NCBI RefSeq assembly: GCF_028209395.1
Contig: NZ_JAQLDQ010000030.1
Span: 1-20,262 of the forward strand
Direction of reading: 5' to 3'
Length of the DNA: 20,262 nucleotides
Origin: Collinsella aerofaciens
GTDB taxonomy: Bacteria > Actinomycetota > Coriobacteriia > Coriobacteriales > Coriobacteriaceae
The position numbers and the translations under genes were made by a program. Positions within the stretch are counted from its first letter, which is position 1; every line of letters starts with the position of its first letter. The notes beneath the pieces are model-generated. The model had not been told where the DNA came from. It searched no databases and saw nothing but the letters and a program-made list of their open reading frames with translations. Of the stretch, positions 8,359 through 15,667 are shown one piece after another.

Positions 8359-10926
8359 TTATCTGCCCTTGGGCTTGCTGGCGTAGAACTTTTTCTTTTT
8401 GGGCTTGCCGGCGGGGGAGGGTTTGCCGGCAAAGTTGGACTTGTCGTTGCCGGCCTGCGCGTGTGCGGGTACTGCCGCACGGGGCTTGCGGGCCTCGGGG
8501 TTGCGCAGTTCCTCAACGCGCTCGGCAATCTCCTCGACGCTAAAGCCGACCTCGGCCATGGCGTCCTCGATGGGCAGGCGGCGCACGATGTAGCAGTGGT
8601 GCACCTTCTGGTTGCGCGCGAAATCCTCGGGGATGGTCTGCGCCGTAATGTCCTCCAGCACCACGCCTGCGCGCGCAAGCTTGCGCGTCTCGGGGCGGAA
8701 ACCGCGCAGGTTGCAGCTAAAGATGGCATGGCCGCCCTGCGCGAGCAGGCGCGATACGCCGGCCAAAAGCTCAACATGGTCGCGCTGAACATCCCAGGTG
8801 CGACGGCCCATCTTGGACGAGTTCGAGAACGTGGGCGGGTCGACAAAGATCAGGTCCCAGCGGTTGCGCGTCTGGCGCTGGTCGCGAATCCAGGCGAGCA
8901 CGTCGTCGCGCACAAAATGATGCTGAGGCCCCACAAAGCCGTTCTGGCGCATGTTGCGCTCGGCCCAGTCCAGATAGGTGTTGGAGAGGTCGACCGTCAC
9001 GGTCTCCTCGACGCCGCCGTCTGCCGCGTAGCAGGTGGCAGTGCCGGTGTAGGCAAACAGATTGAGGAAGCGGCGCGCCTGCTTGGCGTGCTCGCGCACC
9101 AGGTTGCGGGTGACGCGGTGGTCCAAGAAGATGCCGACGTCCAGGTAGTCGTCAAAGTTGACGGCAAAGGTGAGGCCGCCCTCTTCGATGAGCGGCAGGC
9201 GACGACGCGCGATATTGGCGCGCTCACCCGAGCCGCCCTTGCCGGCGCCCTGCTTGCCGTACTGCGAGCCGCCGCGCGAACGCATGCGGGCCTTGGCGTG
9301 CACATGCTCGGCGGGAACATCTAGGATGCGCGGCGCGATGGCCAGAATGTCGAGCATACGGGCCTGGGCCAGTGCGGGGTCGATGGTCTTGGGCGCGGCG
9401 TATTCGGCGATGACGAGCCAGCGGCCCGGCGTCTGCGGGCAACCCTCGTACAGGTCGATAGCGGCGGAGTAGTCGGGCAGGTCGGCATCGTAGACGCGGT
9501 AGCAGCTCACGCCCTCGCGCTTTGCCCACTTGCGACGCAGGCGGGCGTTTTTGCGCAGGCGGTTGGCGAACTGCTCCGACTCGGGGATGAGCACGGGCAG
9601 CGGCTTGCCGTCGCCCAGGTCGAGCATGGCGGCAGGCTCGGGCATGGCGGAAGCGGCGGCTTCGTCGTTGACTTCGTTGGCATCCGTAACCTCGGCCTCG
9701 GCATTCGCACTGGTCGCAGCTTCGAATGTCGCGGCGGCGTGGTCGAGCGAGGGCCAAACCTCAATAGCCGCCTCCTCGTTATTGGGCATGACAGCGATGG
9801 AGCGCGCAGACTCGGCATGGAGCGCGCGGGCCATAAGGCCATCGCGGGTGAGCGCGGCGACCGGTGCCGAAGCGAGCTCGGGCGCGCGGCGCAGCTCGCC
9901 GATCAGCGTCATGGCGTCGTGCATGAGCGAAAGCGGTGTCTCGGTCGTATCCGCGACCACGGCGGCGCCGGCGACAGCGCCTGCATGGTCCAACACGGTG
10001 GCGGGCTTGGCAGCGCAAAAGTCGACAAAACGCTTGTAGCCGGCGCACTTGACCATGCGCTCTGCGGTCTTGCGGGCGGCGGGGTCGATGTCTACGGCCA
10101 CGATGCGCGCCTGTCGCTCGCGTGCTGCCGTCTCGCGCTCGCGCGCCTCGGCAAGCAGCTGCTCCCACAGGGCGGCATCGTGCAGCTGCCAGCCCTCAAA
10201 GCCCCAGCGCTCGCGTGCGGCGCCCGGGGCGCGGTCGGTCAGAATGTTCACGGCCTCCAGCAGCAGACCGCCGCCGGCGCACGAGGCATCGATCAGCGTG
10301 GGAAGGGCTTCGTTCTCGTAATCGTCGGCCGTCAGCTCGCGCTCGCATAGTGCGGTCCAGCCGACCTGCGCCAGCGCCAGGGCGGCGTAGTCGGGGCGCA
10401 GCACGTGCGCGCCCTCGCCGGCGCGGGTCGCTGCGGGCGGTAGGCGTTTGAACAGCGGGTCGCCCGAAAGGTCCAGGCTGATGCTCGCGCGGCGCTGACG
10501 CAGCGAAAGCAGCAGGTGAACATCGGGATCGGCGGCGTCGACATCGGCGCGACGGCCCGTGGTTTCGGCCAAGCGGTCGCACAATGCGTCCTTGGCGCGC
10601 AGGGCCGAGAAGCGCGTGTTGCGCAGCTGCTCGGTCACGCCGCGGGCGGTAATGGCGATGGTGGCGCCGGGGCGGACGATGCTCTCCCAGGCGATGTCGT
10701 AAACGCTATCGTACAGTTCATCGGCATCCTGCGCCTCAAAGCGCCCGAGTACCACGAACACGCGGCTCGCCAGGCGCGACCACAGACAGGCGCGGTAGCC
10801 TTCTTCGAGCTCGCCCTCAAACGTAGCGCGGCCTTTCAGGCGGCGGACATGCGAAAGCCCGAGGCGTTTAAGCTCATCGGCGAGTGCGGACTCAAAGCCC
10901 TCGGGGCAGCTTGCGTAAAATTCCAT
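8359..10926 (-). CDS. rlmKL: RlmKL-type 23S rRNA methyltransferase with degenerate RlmL half
   Basis: An 855-residue protein with the RlmKL layout (702 residues in Escherichia coli): THUMP region about 45-155, RlmL-like domain about 170-395, RlmK domain about 450-790. In E. coli the RlmL half makes m2G2445 and the RlmK half m7G2069 of 23S rRNA. The RlmK half looks active: GIFLDHRVTRNLV, LNLFAYTGTATCYAADGG (621-638) and DPPTFSNSSKM (696-706). In the RlmL half, DPMCGSGT is replaced by DASCAGGG (213-220), and where NPPYGER is expected there is VADTTETPL (324-332), so that half is probably inactive. An Ala/Glu-rich linker (about 398-435) and a Lys-rich tail (about 815-855) add length. AGAGAGG lies 6 bases before the ATG at 10926. 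Confidence 0.9.
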   Translation of the reverse strand: MEFYASCPEGFESALADELKRLGLSHVRRLKGRATFEGELEEGYRACLWSRLASRVFVVLGRFEAQDADELYDSVYDIAWESIVRPGATIAITARGVTEQLRNTRFSALRAKDALCDRLAETTGRRADVDAADPDVHLLLSLRQRRASISLDLSGDPLFKRLPPAATRAGEGAHVLRPDYAALALAQVGWTALCERELTADDYENEALPTLIDASCAGGGLLLEAVNILTDRAPGAARERWGFEGWQLHDAALWEQLLAEARERETAARERQARIVAVDIDPAARKTAERMVKCAGYKRFVDFCAAKPATVLDHAGAVAGAAVVADTTETPLSLMHDAMTLIGELRRAPELASAPVAALTRDGLMARALHAESARSIAVMPNNEEAAIEVWPSLDHAAATFEAATSANAEAEVTDANEVNDEAAASAMPEPAAMLDLGDGKPLPVLIPESEQFANRLRKNARLRRKWAKREGVSCYRVYDADLPDYSAAIDLYEGCPQTPGRWLVIAEYAAPKTIDPALAQARMLDILAIAPRILDVPAEHVHAKARMRSRGGSQYGKQGAGKGGSGERANIARRRLPLIEEGGLTFAVNFDDYLDVGIFLDHRVTRNLVREHAKQARRFLNLFAYTGTATCYAADGGVEETVTVDLSNTYLDWAERNMRQNGFVGPQHHFVRDDVLAWIRDQRQTRNRWDLIFVDPPTFSNSSKMGRRTWDVQRDHVELLAGVSRLLAQGGHAIFSCNLRGFRPETRKLARAGVVLEDITAQTIPEDFARNQKVHHCYIVRRLPIEDAMAEVGFSVEEIAERVEELRNPEARKPRAAVPAHAQAGNDKSNFAGKPSPAGKPKKKKFYASKPKGR

Positions 10927-10953
10927 GGGTGACCTCTCTGGTTGCGTCGCTCC

Positions 10954-10963
10954 ATTATATGAT
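10954..10963. promoter_or_regulatory. Overlapping divergent -10 boxes for rlmKL and the HAD gene
   Basis: In the 75-bp spacer, ATTATA (10954-10959) is a perfect TATAAT on the minus strand, giving rlmKL a leader of about 20 bases. The overlapping TATGAT (10958-10963) on the plus strand is close to consensus for the HAD gene. Neither has a good -35 box, so the two transcripts probably compete if both boxes are real. Confidence 0.4.
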
Positions 10964-11001
10964 GGATGCTTCGTTTGCCCTTATCCTCGAAAGGAACCCA
11001 T

Positions 11002-11829
11002 ATGATTGATGCGTGTCCCGAACCCGCTGTGCTCTTTTTTGACGTGGACGGCACGCTGACGTCGTTCGATCCCGACGATATGACCGATAAGGACTTTTCG
11101 GCGGTTCGCCCTTCGCAGACGGTGGTTGAGGCGTTCCATGCACTGCGCGATGCGGGGCACAAGGCGTTTATCTGCACGGGTCGTCCCCTGTGGCTCATCG
11201 CGGACAGTTTGCGTGCGCTCGACCCCGCGGGCGTCGTTGCCATGGCGGGGGCCACGCTCGAGGTCGAGGGCCGCGTGGCACACGAGGACTGCATTGACGA
11301 GGACATTGTTGAGGAGCTCGCGCGTCGCATTACTGTGGCGGGCGGCGAGGCGTTGTTCGAGACGAACGGTGCCACCTATTCACTTGAGCCAGTTGGTGTC
11401 GAACAGTCATTTCTGCTAGGCGCCGGCGTGGTGCATGGCGTTGATCAGATGCGCGTCGATGGGCATTTGCGCGTAGGCAAGGTGTGCATTAACGCGTGCG
11501 ACCTAGCTCGCGTAGCCAACGACGATGGCTTTATCGAGCGCGAGTTTGAGCTGTGCAACACCGGTGGTCAGAATCGCGAGCTGAGCCCCAAGGGCATCGA
11601 CAAGGGCGTGGGCGTGGCGCGAGCGCTGGAATACCTGGGTCGCACCGGCAACGCGCGCACCTTTGGCTTTGGCGATTCCGGCAACGATCTGGGTATGCTC
11701 GCCGCCGTCGAGACGGCTGTAGCCATGGGCAACGCCATGCCCGAGGTCAAGGCAGTCGCCGACTACGTGACCGACGATGTCGCACACGATGGCACCGTCA
11801 CAGCGATGCAACATTTCGGCCTCATCTAA
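11002..11829 (+). CDS. Cof-type HAD-superfamily phosphatase
   Basis: A 275-residue cytosolic hydrolase of the Cof/IIB branch of the HAD superfamily, which usually removes phosphate from sugar phosphates or cofactors such as FMN and PLP. Motif I is FFDVDGTLTSF with nucleophile Asp14 and acid/base Asp16; motif II is FICTGR (56-61); motif III Lys is in LSPKGIDKG (Lys197); motif IV is GFGDSGNDLGML (222-233). A cap domain lies between about 85 and 190. The length is normal. The ATG at 11002 has GAAAGGA 6 bases upstream; an in-frame start at 10966 would overlap the promoter region. It lies 193 bp before the aldolase gene. The substrate is unknown. Confidence 0.93.
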   Translation: MIDACPEPAVLFFDVDGTLTSFDPDDMTDKDFSAVRPSQTVVEAFHALRDAGHKAFICTGRPLWLIADSLRALDPAGVVAMAGATLEVEGRVAHEDCIDEDIVEELARRITVAGGEALFETNGATYSLEPVGVEQSFLLGAGVVHGVDQMRVDGHLRVGKVCINACDLARVANDDGFIEREFELCNTGGQNRELSPKGIDKGVGVARALEYLGRTGNARTFGFGDSGNDLGMLAAVETAVAMGNAMPEVKAVADYVTDDVAHDGTVTAMQHFGLI

Positions 11830-11901
11830 TGAATCTCGCCTTCTGACGTTTGCTCAAACTGCGACTCTTTGCTTTTGCATGCTCAATCGATTTATCAATC
11901 C

Positions 11902-11917
11902 AAACACTGAGGTGTTT
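11902..11917 (+). other. Small hairpin after the HAD gene
   Basis: AAACAC (11902-11907) and GTGTTT (11912-11917) form a 6-bp stem with loop TGAG in the A+T-richer 193-bp spacer between the HAD and aldolase genes. It could be a weak transcript end; no T tract follows. Confidence 0.35.
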
Positions 11918-11957
11918 ATACCGTTCGCCGAGAAGATAAAAACCCGCAGTTCACGCC

Positions 11958-11992
11958 TTGATAAACGTAGGTAAAGTGTTTAGCAGTTTATC
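11958..11992 (+). promoter_or_regulatory. Candidate promoter with flanking dyad for the aldolase gene
   Basis: TTGATA at 11958-11963 is a good -35 box; 17 bases on, TAGCAG (11981-11986) is a poor -10. GATAAAC (11960-11966) and GTTTATC (11986-11992) are perfect 7-bp inverted repeats that overlap both elements, an arrangement typical of an operator bound by a dimeric regulator. Confidence 0.35.
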
Positions 11993-12022
11993 GGCCGTAT
12001 GCTAACGAAAGGAATCAGGCAG

Positions 12023-12727
12023 ATGGCAATCAAGGTGTTCGCTGACGGTGCAAATCTCGAGGGCATGCTCGACATGTACGAGAACGGCAACGTTCAGGGT
12101 TTCACGACCAACCCGTCCCTTATGAAGAAGGGCGGCGTGACGGATTACCGCGCGTTTGCCAAGGAGGTCCTGGCCCACATCACCGATGTGTCCGTGTCGT
12201 TTGAGGTCTTTGCCGACGACGTCGAGACCATGGAGGTCGAGGCCCGCGAGATCGCTACCTGGGCCGAGAACGTCTACGTCAAGATTCCGTGCGTGACCAC
12301 CAAGGGTGAGTCCACCGCCGAGCTGGTGCGCAAGCTTTCGGCCGACGGCATCAAGGTCAACGTCACCACCATCTTTACGCCTACGCAGGTCGACGAGATG
12401 GTCGAGGCCGTTGATGCCGAGACACCGTCCATCATCTCGCTCTTTGCCGGCCGCATCGCCGATACCGGCGTCGACCCCATTCCGTTTATGACGGAGTCGG
12501 TCAAGAAGGCCGCCGCCAAGCCCAACTGCGAGGTCCTGTGGGCATCCACGCGTGAGCTTATCAATATTTACCAGGCGGAAGGATGCGGTTGCCAGATCAT
12601 CACGGTGCCCAACAGCATCCTGGCCAAGCGTAAGAACATCGGCCGTGACCCGTACGAGGTCTCGCTCGATACCGTGCGCGGTTTTGCCAAGGATATCGCC
12701 TCGCTCGGTTTCCATATCCTGCCGTAA
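12023..12727 (+). CDS. Small transaldolase / fructose-6-phosphate aldolase family protein
   Basis: A 234-residue class I aldolase of the TAL/FSA family, which transfers or cleaves a dihydroxyacetone unit of sugar phosphates in the cytosol (non-oxidative pentose phosphate route or fructose 6-phosphate cleavage). Visible features are VFADGANLEGMLDMYENG at the first strand, GFTTNPSLMKKGG (26-38), the Schiff-base Lys87 in VYVKIPCVTTKG, NVTTIFTPTQ, and ISLFAGRIADTGVDP. The length is near that of FSA/TalC (about 215-220) rather than the longer TalB type, but family membership does not settle whether it is a transaldolase or an aldolase. The ATG at 12023 has AAAGGA (12008-12013) 9 bases upstream. 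Its last codons are partly duplicated at 12863-12881. Confidence 0.92.
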   Translation: MAIKVFADGANLEGMLDMYENGNVQGFTTNPSLMKKGGVTDYRAFAKEVLAHITDVSVSFEVFADDVETMEVEAREIATWAENVYVKIPCVTTKGESTAELVRKLSADGIKVNVTTIFTPTQVDEMVEAVDAETPSIISLFAGRIADTGVDPIPFMTESVKKAAAKPNCEVLWASTRELINIYQAEGCGCQIITVPNSILAKRKNIGRDPYEVSLDTVRGFAKDIASLGFHILP

Positions 12728-12757
12728 CGCGAACGCTGGCTACATCGCGGGTTGTTC

Positions 12758-12829
12758 GCCCCGGCCTTTCCTTTCCCTATCGCTCACGCGCTTCGCGAGG
12801 GTCGCGCTAGGCAAAGGAAAGGCCGGGGC
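12758..12829. repeat. 17-bp inverted repeat after the aldolase gene
   Basis: Arms 12758-12774 and 12813-12829 (GCCCCGGCCTTTCCTTT and its complement) are perfect over 17 bp around a 38-base spacer that itself contains CGCG-rich short pairings. It starts 31 bp after the aldolase stop. No T run follows. Confidence 0.85.
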
Positions 12830-12862
12830 TGCCGACACGAACTTGCCGGTAGGTTGGTGATA

Positions 12863-12881
12863 GGCTTCCATATCCTGCCGT
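12863..12881 (+). repeat. Partial duplicate of the aldolase gene 3' end
   Basis: Bases 12863-12881 match 12707-12725, the last codons of the aldolase gene, at 18 of 19 positions, including 16 identical in a row (TTCCATATCCTGCCGT). The copies are exactly 156 bp apart, a multiple of three. They bracket a segment that contains the 12758-12829 inverted repeat. The second copy lacks the stop codon. Confidence 0.85.
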
Positions 12882-12884
12882 GGA

Positions 12885-13098
12885 CAAAGGTACCCCCGCC
12901 TGCGCCGTGCAAAATTGAGAGTATTCAGCAAGGTAAAGGCTTTTACCAGCTGGGTGAAGCATGGAACAGCCCCCGTTTTGGCTCTGATGACGCTAAAACG
13001 GGGGCTGTTTCTTGCTTTTTCGTCTCTGAGGGGCATCCGGAACGGTGGAATTTGCAGAATACTCGCGATTTTGCACGTCGCGAGAGGGGGGACCCTTG
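12885..13098. repeat. 214-bp concentric palindrome between convergent genes
   Basis: Left arm 12885-12931 and right arm 13052-13098 pair at about 38 of 47 positions without gaps; the best part is GTGCAAAATTGAGAGTATTC (12907-12926) against 13057-13076 at 18 of 20. The terminator hairpin 12965-13009 lies at almost the same centre. Smaller hairpins are at 12932-12947 (GGTAAA/TTTACC) and 13062-13084 (CTCGCGA/TCGCGAG). Together with the two preceding repeats this fills the 381-bp gene-free stretch 12728-13108. Confidence 0.75.
12965..13020 (+). terminator. Intrinsic terminator, plus strand
   Basis: A perfect 15-bp stem (12965-12979 with 12995-13009; AACAGCCCCCGTTTT) with a 15-base loop is followed by TCTTGC and TTTTT. 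It would end transcripts of the aldolase gene about 240 bases past its stop. The minus-strand side has no T run, so it probably does not serve tex. Confidence 0.75.
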
Positions 13099-13108
13099 CT
13101 TTGGCGGT

Positions 13109-15256
13109 TTACTTCCCCTGCACCATGGTGAGGGAGATCTTCTTGCGGTCGCGATCGACCTTTTCAACCCACACCTTGACCGTGTCACCGACGCGCACCA
13201 CGTCGCTGGGGTGCTTGACGAAGCGGTTGGCCAGCTTGGAGATGTGCACGAGGCCGTCCTGGTGCACGCCCACGTCGACGAAGGCGCCAAAGTCCACAAC
13301 GTTGCGCACCGTGCCCTTGAGTTCCATGCCGGGCTCCAGGTCGTCGATCGAAAGCGCCGAGCGGCTAAAGACCACCTCGGGCGCGTCGTCGCGCGGGTCG
13401 CGGCCGGGCTTCTTGAGCTCGTTGACGATGTCGATGAGCGTTAAGGTGCCGCAGTCCAGGTCGCTTGCCAGCGCCGAGATGCTGCCCAGGCGGCGCTCGA
13501 TATCGGGCACGCCGCCGCGGCTGAGCTCGCTTGCCGCAACGCCGGCGCGCTCCAGGACGGCCGTGGCCACCTCGTAGCTTTCGGGGTGGACGCTTGTCGC
13601 GTCGAGCGGGTTCTTGCCGCCGCTGATGCGCAGGAAACCTGCGGCGTTGAGGTACGCCTTGGGTCCCAGCTTGGGGACCTTCTTGAGCTGGCGGCGATCG
13701 GTAAAGGCGCCGTTTTCCTCGCGGTAGGCCACGATGTTTTTGGCTACGCTCGGCGTAATGCCCGACACGTAGCCCAGCAGGCTTGCGCTCGCGGTGTTGA
13801 CGTCGACGCCCACACGGTTGACGACGTCTTCCACCACGTGGCCCAGGGTGCGCGAAAGCTCGGCCTGGTCAAGGTCGTGCTGGTACTGGCCAACGCCGAT
13901 GGACTGGGGCGGAATCTTGACGAGCTCTGCCAGCGGGTCTTGCAGACGGCGGCCCAGGCTCATGGCGCCACGTACGGTGACGTCCAGGTCGGGATATTCC
14001 TGGCTGGCGAGCTCGGAGGCGGAGTACACCGACGCGCCGGCCTCGTTGACGATGGTGTAACGAAGGCTGGGCGCCTGCTCGGTAATGAACTCCGAGACGA
14101 CTTCCTCGGTCTCGCGGCTGGCGGTGCCGTTGCCGATGACGATGGTGTTGACGCCGTCCTTCTTGACGAGGCGGGCGAGCTCGCGCTTGGTGCCGGCGAC
14201 GTCGTGGCGCGGCTTGGTGGGATAGACCACGCCGTGGTCGAGTAGCTTGCCGGTCTCGTCCATGACGGCGACCTTGCAGCCGGTGCGGTAGCTCGGATCG
14301 AGCGCGAGCACGCGGGCGCCGCGCACGGGGCGTGCCGAGAGCAGGCCTTCGAGATTCTTGGCAAAGACGTTGATGGCCTCGGTCTGGGCGCGGACGGTGA
14401 GTTTGGCGCGTGCCTCGCGCTCCAGCGAGGGGGCCATGAGGCGCTTGTAACCGTCAGCGATAGCGGCGTCAAAGACGGGCGCAAAGACGCCCTGGCGACG
14501 GGGCCAGCGGCTGCCGAGGCGCGCCGTGGCGGCGGCACCGTCGACGTTCACGCGTACGCGGAGCTTGCCCTCGCGCTCGCCGCGGTCGATAGCCAGCACG
14601 CGGTGGTTGGGGATGCGGCGCAGCGGTTCGTCATAGCTGTAGTACGGCTCGTAGGGGGTCTTCTCGGCGGGGTCGGTGGCCTCAACGACGATGTCGGCGG
14701 TGTTTTGCGTAAAGGCGCGCAGATCGGCGACGTTCTCGGGGTCCTCGGCCACCGTCTCGGCCACGATGTCGGCGGCGCCGGCGAGCGCCTTTTCGGGCGT
14801 GCCGAAGCCGGCCTCCTCGTTGACGTATGCCGCGGCGGCGTCGAGCGCGCTGCCCTTGGCCGAGGCCTGCATGATGATCATATTGGCGAGCGGCTCGAGT
14901 CCCGCCTCGCGGGCCTTCTGTGCTCGGGTCATGCGCTTTTTGCGGTAGGGTTTGTAGAGGTCCTCGACGCGCTGGAGCTGCGTGGCCTCGCGAATCTGCT
15001 GCTCAAGCTCGGGCGTGAGCTTGCCCTGCGCGTCGATGAGCAGGATGACGTCCTCTTTGCGCTGCTCAAGATTGCGCAGGTAGGACAGGCGCTCGTCGAG
15101 CGCGCGCAGGGCGACGTCATCCATGCCGCCGGTGGCCTCTTTACGGTAGCGCGAGATAAAGGGGATGGTGTTGCCCTCGTCGATGAGCTTGACGGCTGCC
15201 TCGACGTTGGCGGCCTTAAGGTTGAGCTCGCGCGCGAGCTGGGCGATAAGATCCAT
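13109..15256 (-). CDS. tex: Tex-family S1 RNA-binding protein
   Basis: A 715-residue Tex/YhgF protein, a nucleic-acid-binding factor linked to transcription and RNA metabolism in the cytosol. The domains are in the usual order. The Tex N-terminal domain has NTIPFISRYRKEATGGMDD at about 29-47. A YqgF/RNase H-like domain contains RVLALDPSYRTGCKVAVMD, and VYSASELASQEYPDLDVT with VGQYQHDLDQ follows. A helix-hairpin-helix region is near TPSVAKNIVAYREENGAFTD, and a C-terminal S1 domain runs from GMELKGTVRNVVDFGAFVDV to KISLTMVQGK. Escherichia coli YhgF is about 773 residues, so this is complete. The ATG at 15256 has AAGGAG just upstream; the upstream in-frame start at 15343 lies in a palindromic repeat and is rejected. 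It converges on the aldolase gene. Confidence 0.95.
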   Translation of the reverse strand: MDLIAQLARELNLKAANVEAAVKLIDEGNTIPFISRYRKEATGGMDDVALRALDERLSYLRNLEQRKEDVILLIDAQGKLTPELEQQIREATQLQRVEDLYKPYRKKRMTRAQKAREAGLEPLANMIIMQASAKGSALDAAAAYVNEEAGFGTPEKALAGAADIVAETVAEDPENVADLRAFTQNTADIVVEATDPAEKTPYEPYYSYDEPLRRIPNHRVLAIDRGEREGKLRVRVNVDGAAATARLGSRWPRRQGVFAPVFDAAIADGYKRLMAPSLEREARAKLTVRAQTEAINVFAKNLEGLLSARPVRGARVLALDPSYRTGCKVAVMDETGKLLDHGVVYPTKPRHDVAGTKRELARLVKKDGVNTIVIGNGTASRETEEVVSEFITEQAPSLRYTIVNEAGASVYSASELASQEYPDLDVTVRGAMSLGRRLQDPLAELVKIPPQSIGVGQYQHDLDQAELSRTLGHVVEDVVNRVGVDVNTASASLLGYVSGITPSVAKNIVAYREENGAFTDRRQLKKVPKLGPKAYLNAAGFLRISGGKNPLDATSVHPESYEVATAVLERAGVAASELSRGGVPDIERRLGSISALASDLDCGTLTLIDIVNELKKPGRDPRDDAPEVVFSRSALSIDDLEPGMELKGTVRNVVDFGAFVDVGVHQDGLVHISKLANRFVKHPSDVVRVGDTVKVWVEKVDRDRKKISLTMVQGK

Positions 15257-15337
15257 GGGACTCCTTGCGTTTAAGGTGCGTTTGCAGCACAGAGCTACCA
15301 AGGATACCACCCGTCCCAAAAGACTGTTTTGGGGCCG

Positions 15338-15499
15338 CGCCATGAAAGCGGCCTATCTACTACGTTTGAACCGTGTGGGTCGACCATCCCCCGGTTTTCC
15401 GAAAAGTGGCAAGCCGTTTACCTGCGGTTTTTATTCCGCGAAATTTGGCATGGTTGAGGGCGATCGGTTAAACGTAGTAGATAGGCCGCTTTCGTGGCG
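15338..15499. repeat. 162-bp concentric palindrome upstream of tex
   Basis: Bases 15344-15367 and 15470-15493 are perfect 24-bp inverted repeats. Pairing continues outward to 15338/15499 through one G-T pair and inward to about 15372/15466 with one bulge. A weak 6-bp inner stem (15411-15416 with 15425-15430, one G-T pair) lies at almost the same centre. This is the main content of the 411-bp gene-free stretch 15257-15667. The stretch also has a 7-bp hairpin CCCAAAA/TTTTGGG (15315-15333) in the tex leader and a terminator at 15557-15593. Confidence 0.82.
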
Positions 15500-15556
15500 A
15501 ACGAATCAAGCTGAGGTGCAAAAAGGCCCCCATCTCAGAAAAATCGTCAGCGAAGT

Positions 15557-15593
15557 AGCAAAAAGCCCCGCGGGCAGGAGGCTGCTCGCGGGG
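15557..15593 (-). terminator. Intrinsic terminator of the SDR-MFS-Gfo operon
   Basis: Read on the minus strand, a 12-bp GC-rich stem (15582-15593 with 15566-15577, one G-T pair, 4-base loop) is followed by GC and TTTTT. It lies about 75 bp past the stop of the Gfo/Idh/MocA gene, the last gene of the operon. Confidence 0.82.
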
Positions 15594-15667
15594 TAAAGAA
15601 GAGGGGCTTATTTGTGGCGGACCGAGGGGCTCGGCATGGGGTTTCCGCCGCGGCCGCTCTTAAGGCA

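Noticed and set aside
12752..13444. A 230-codon open frame across the gene-free stretch after the aldolase gene
   Set aside because: It runs through inverted repeats and a terminator and into the antisense of tex, has no ribosome site or domain, and only contains the duplicated aldolase tail.
15338..15499. Integron attC site or insertion sequence
   Set aside because: There is no integrase or transposase, no recognisable attC core sites, and no target duplication beside the arms.
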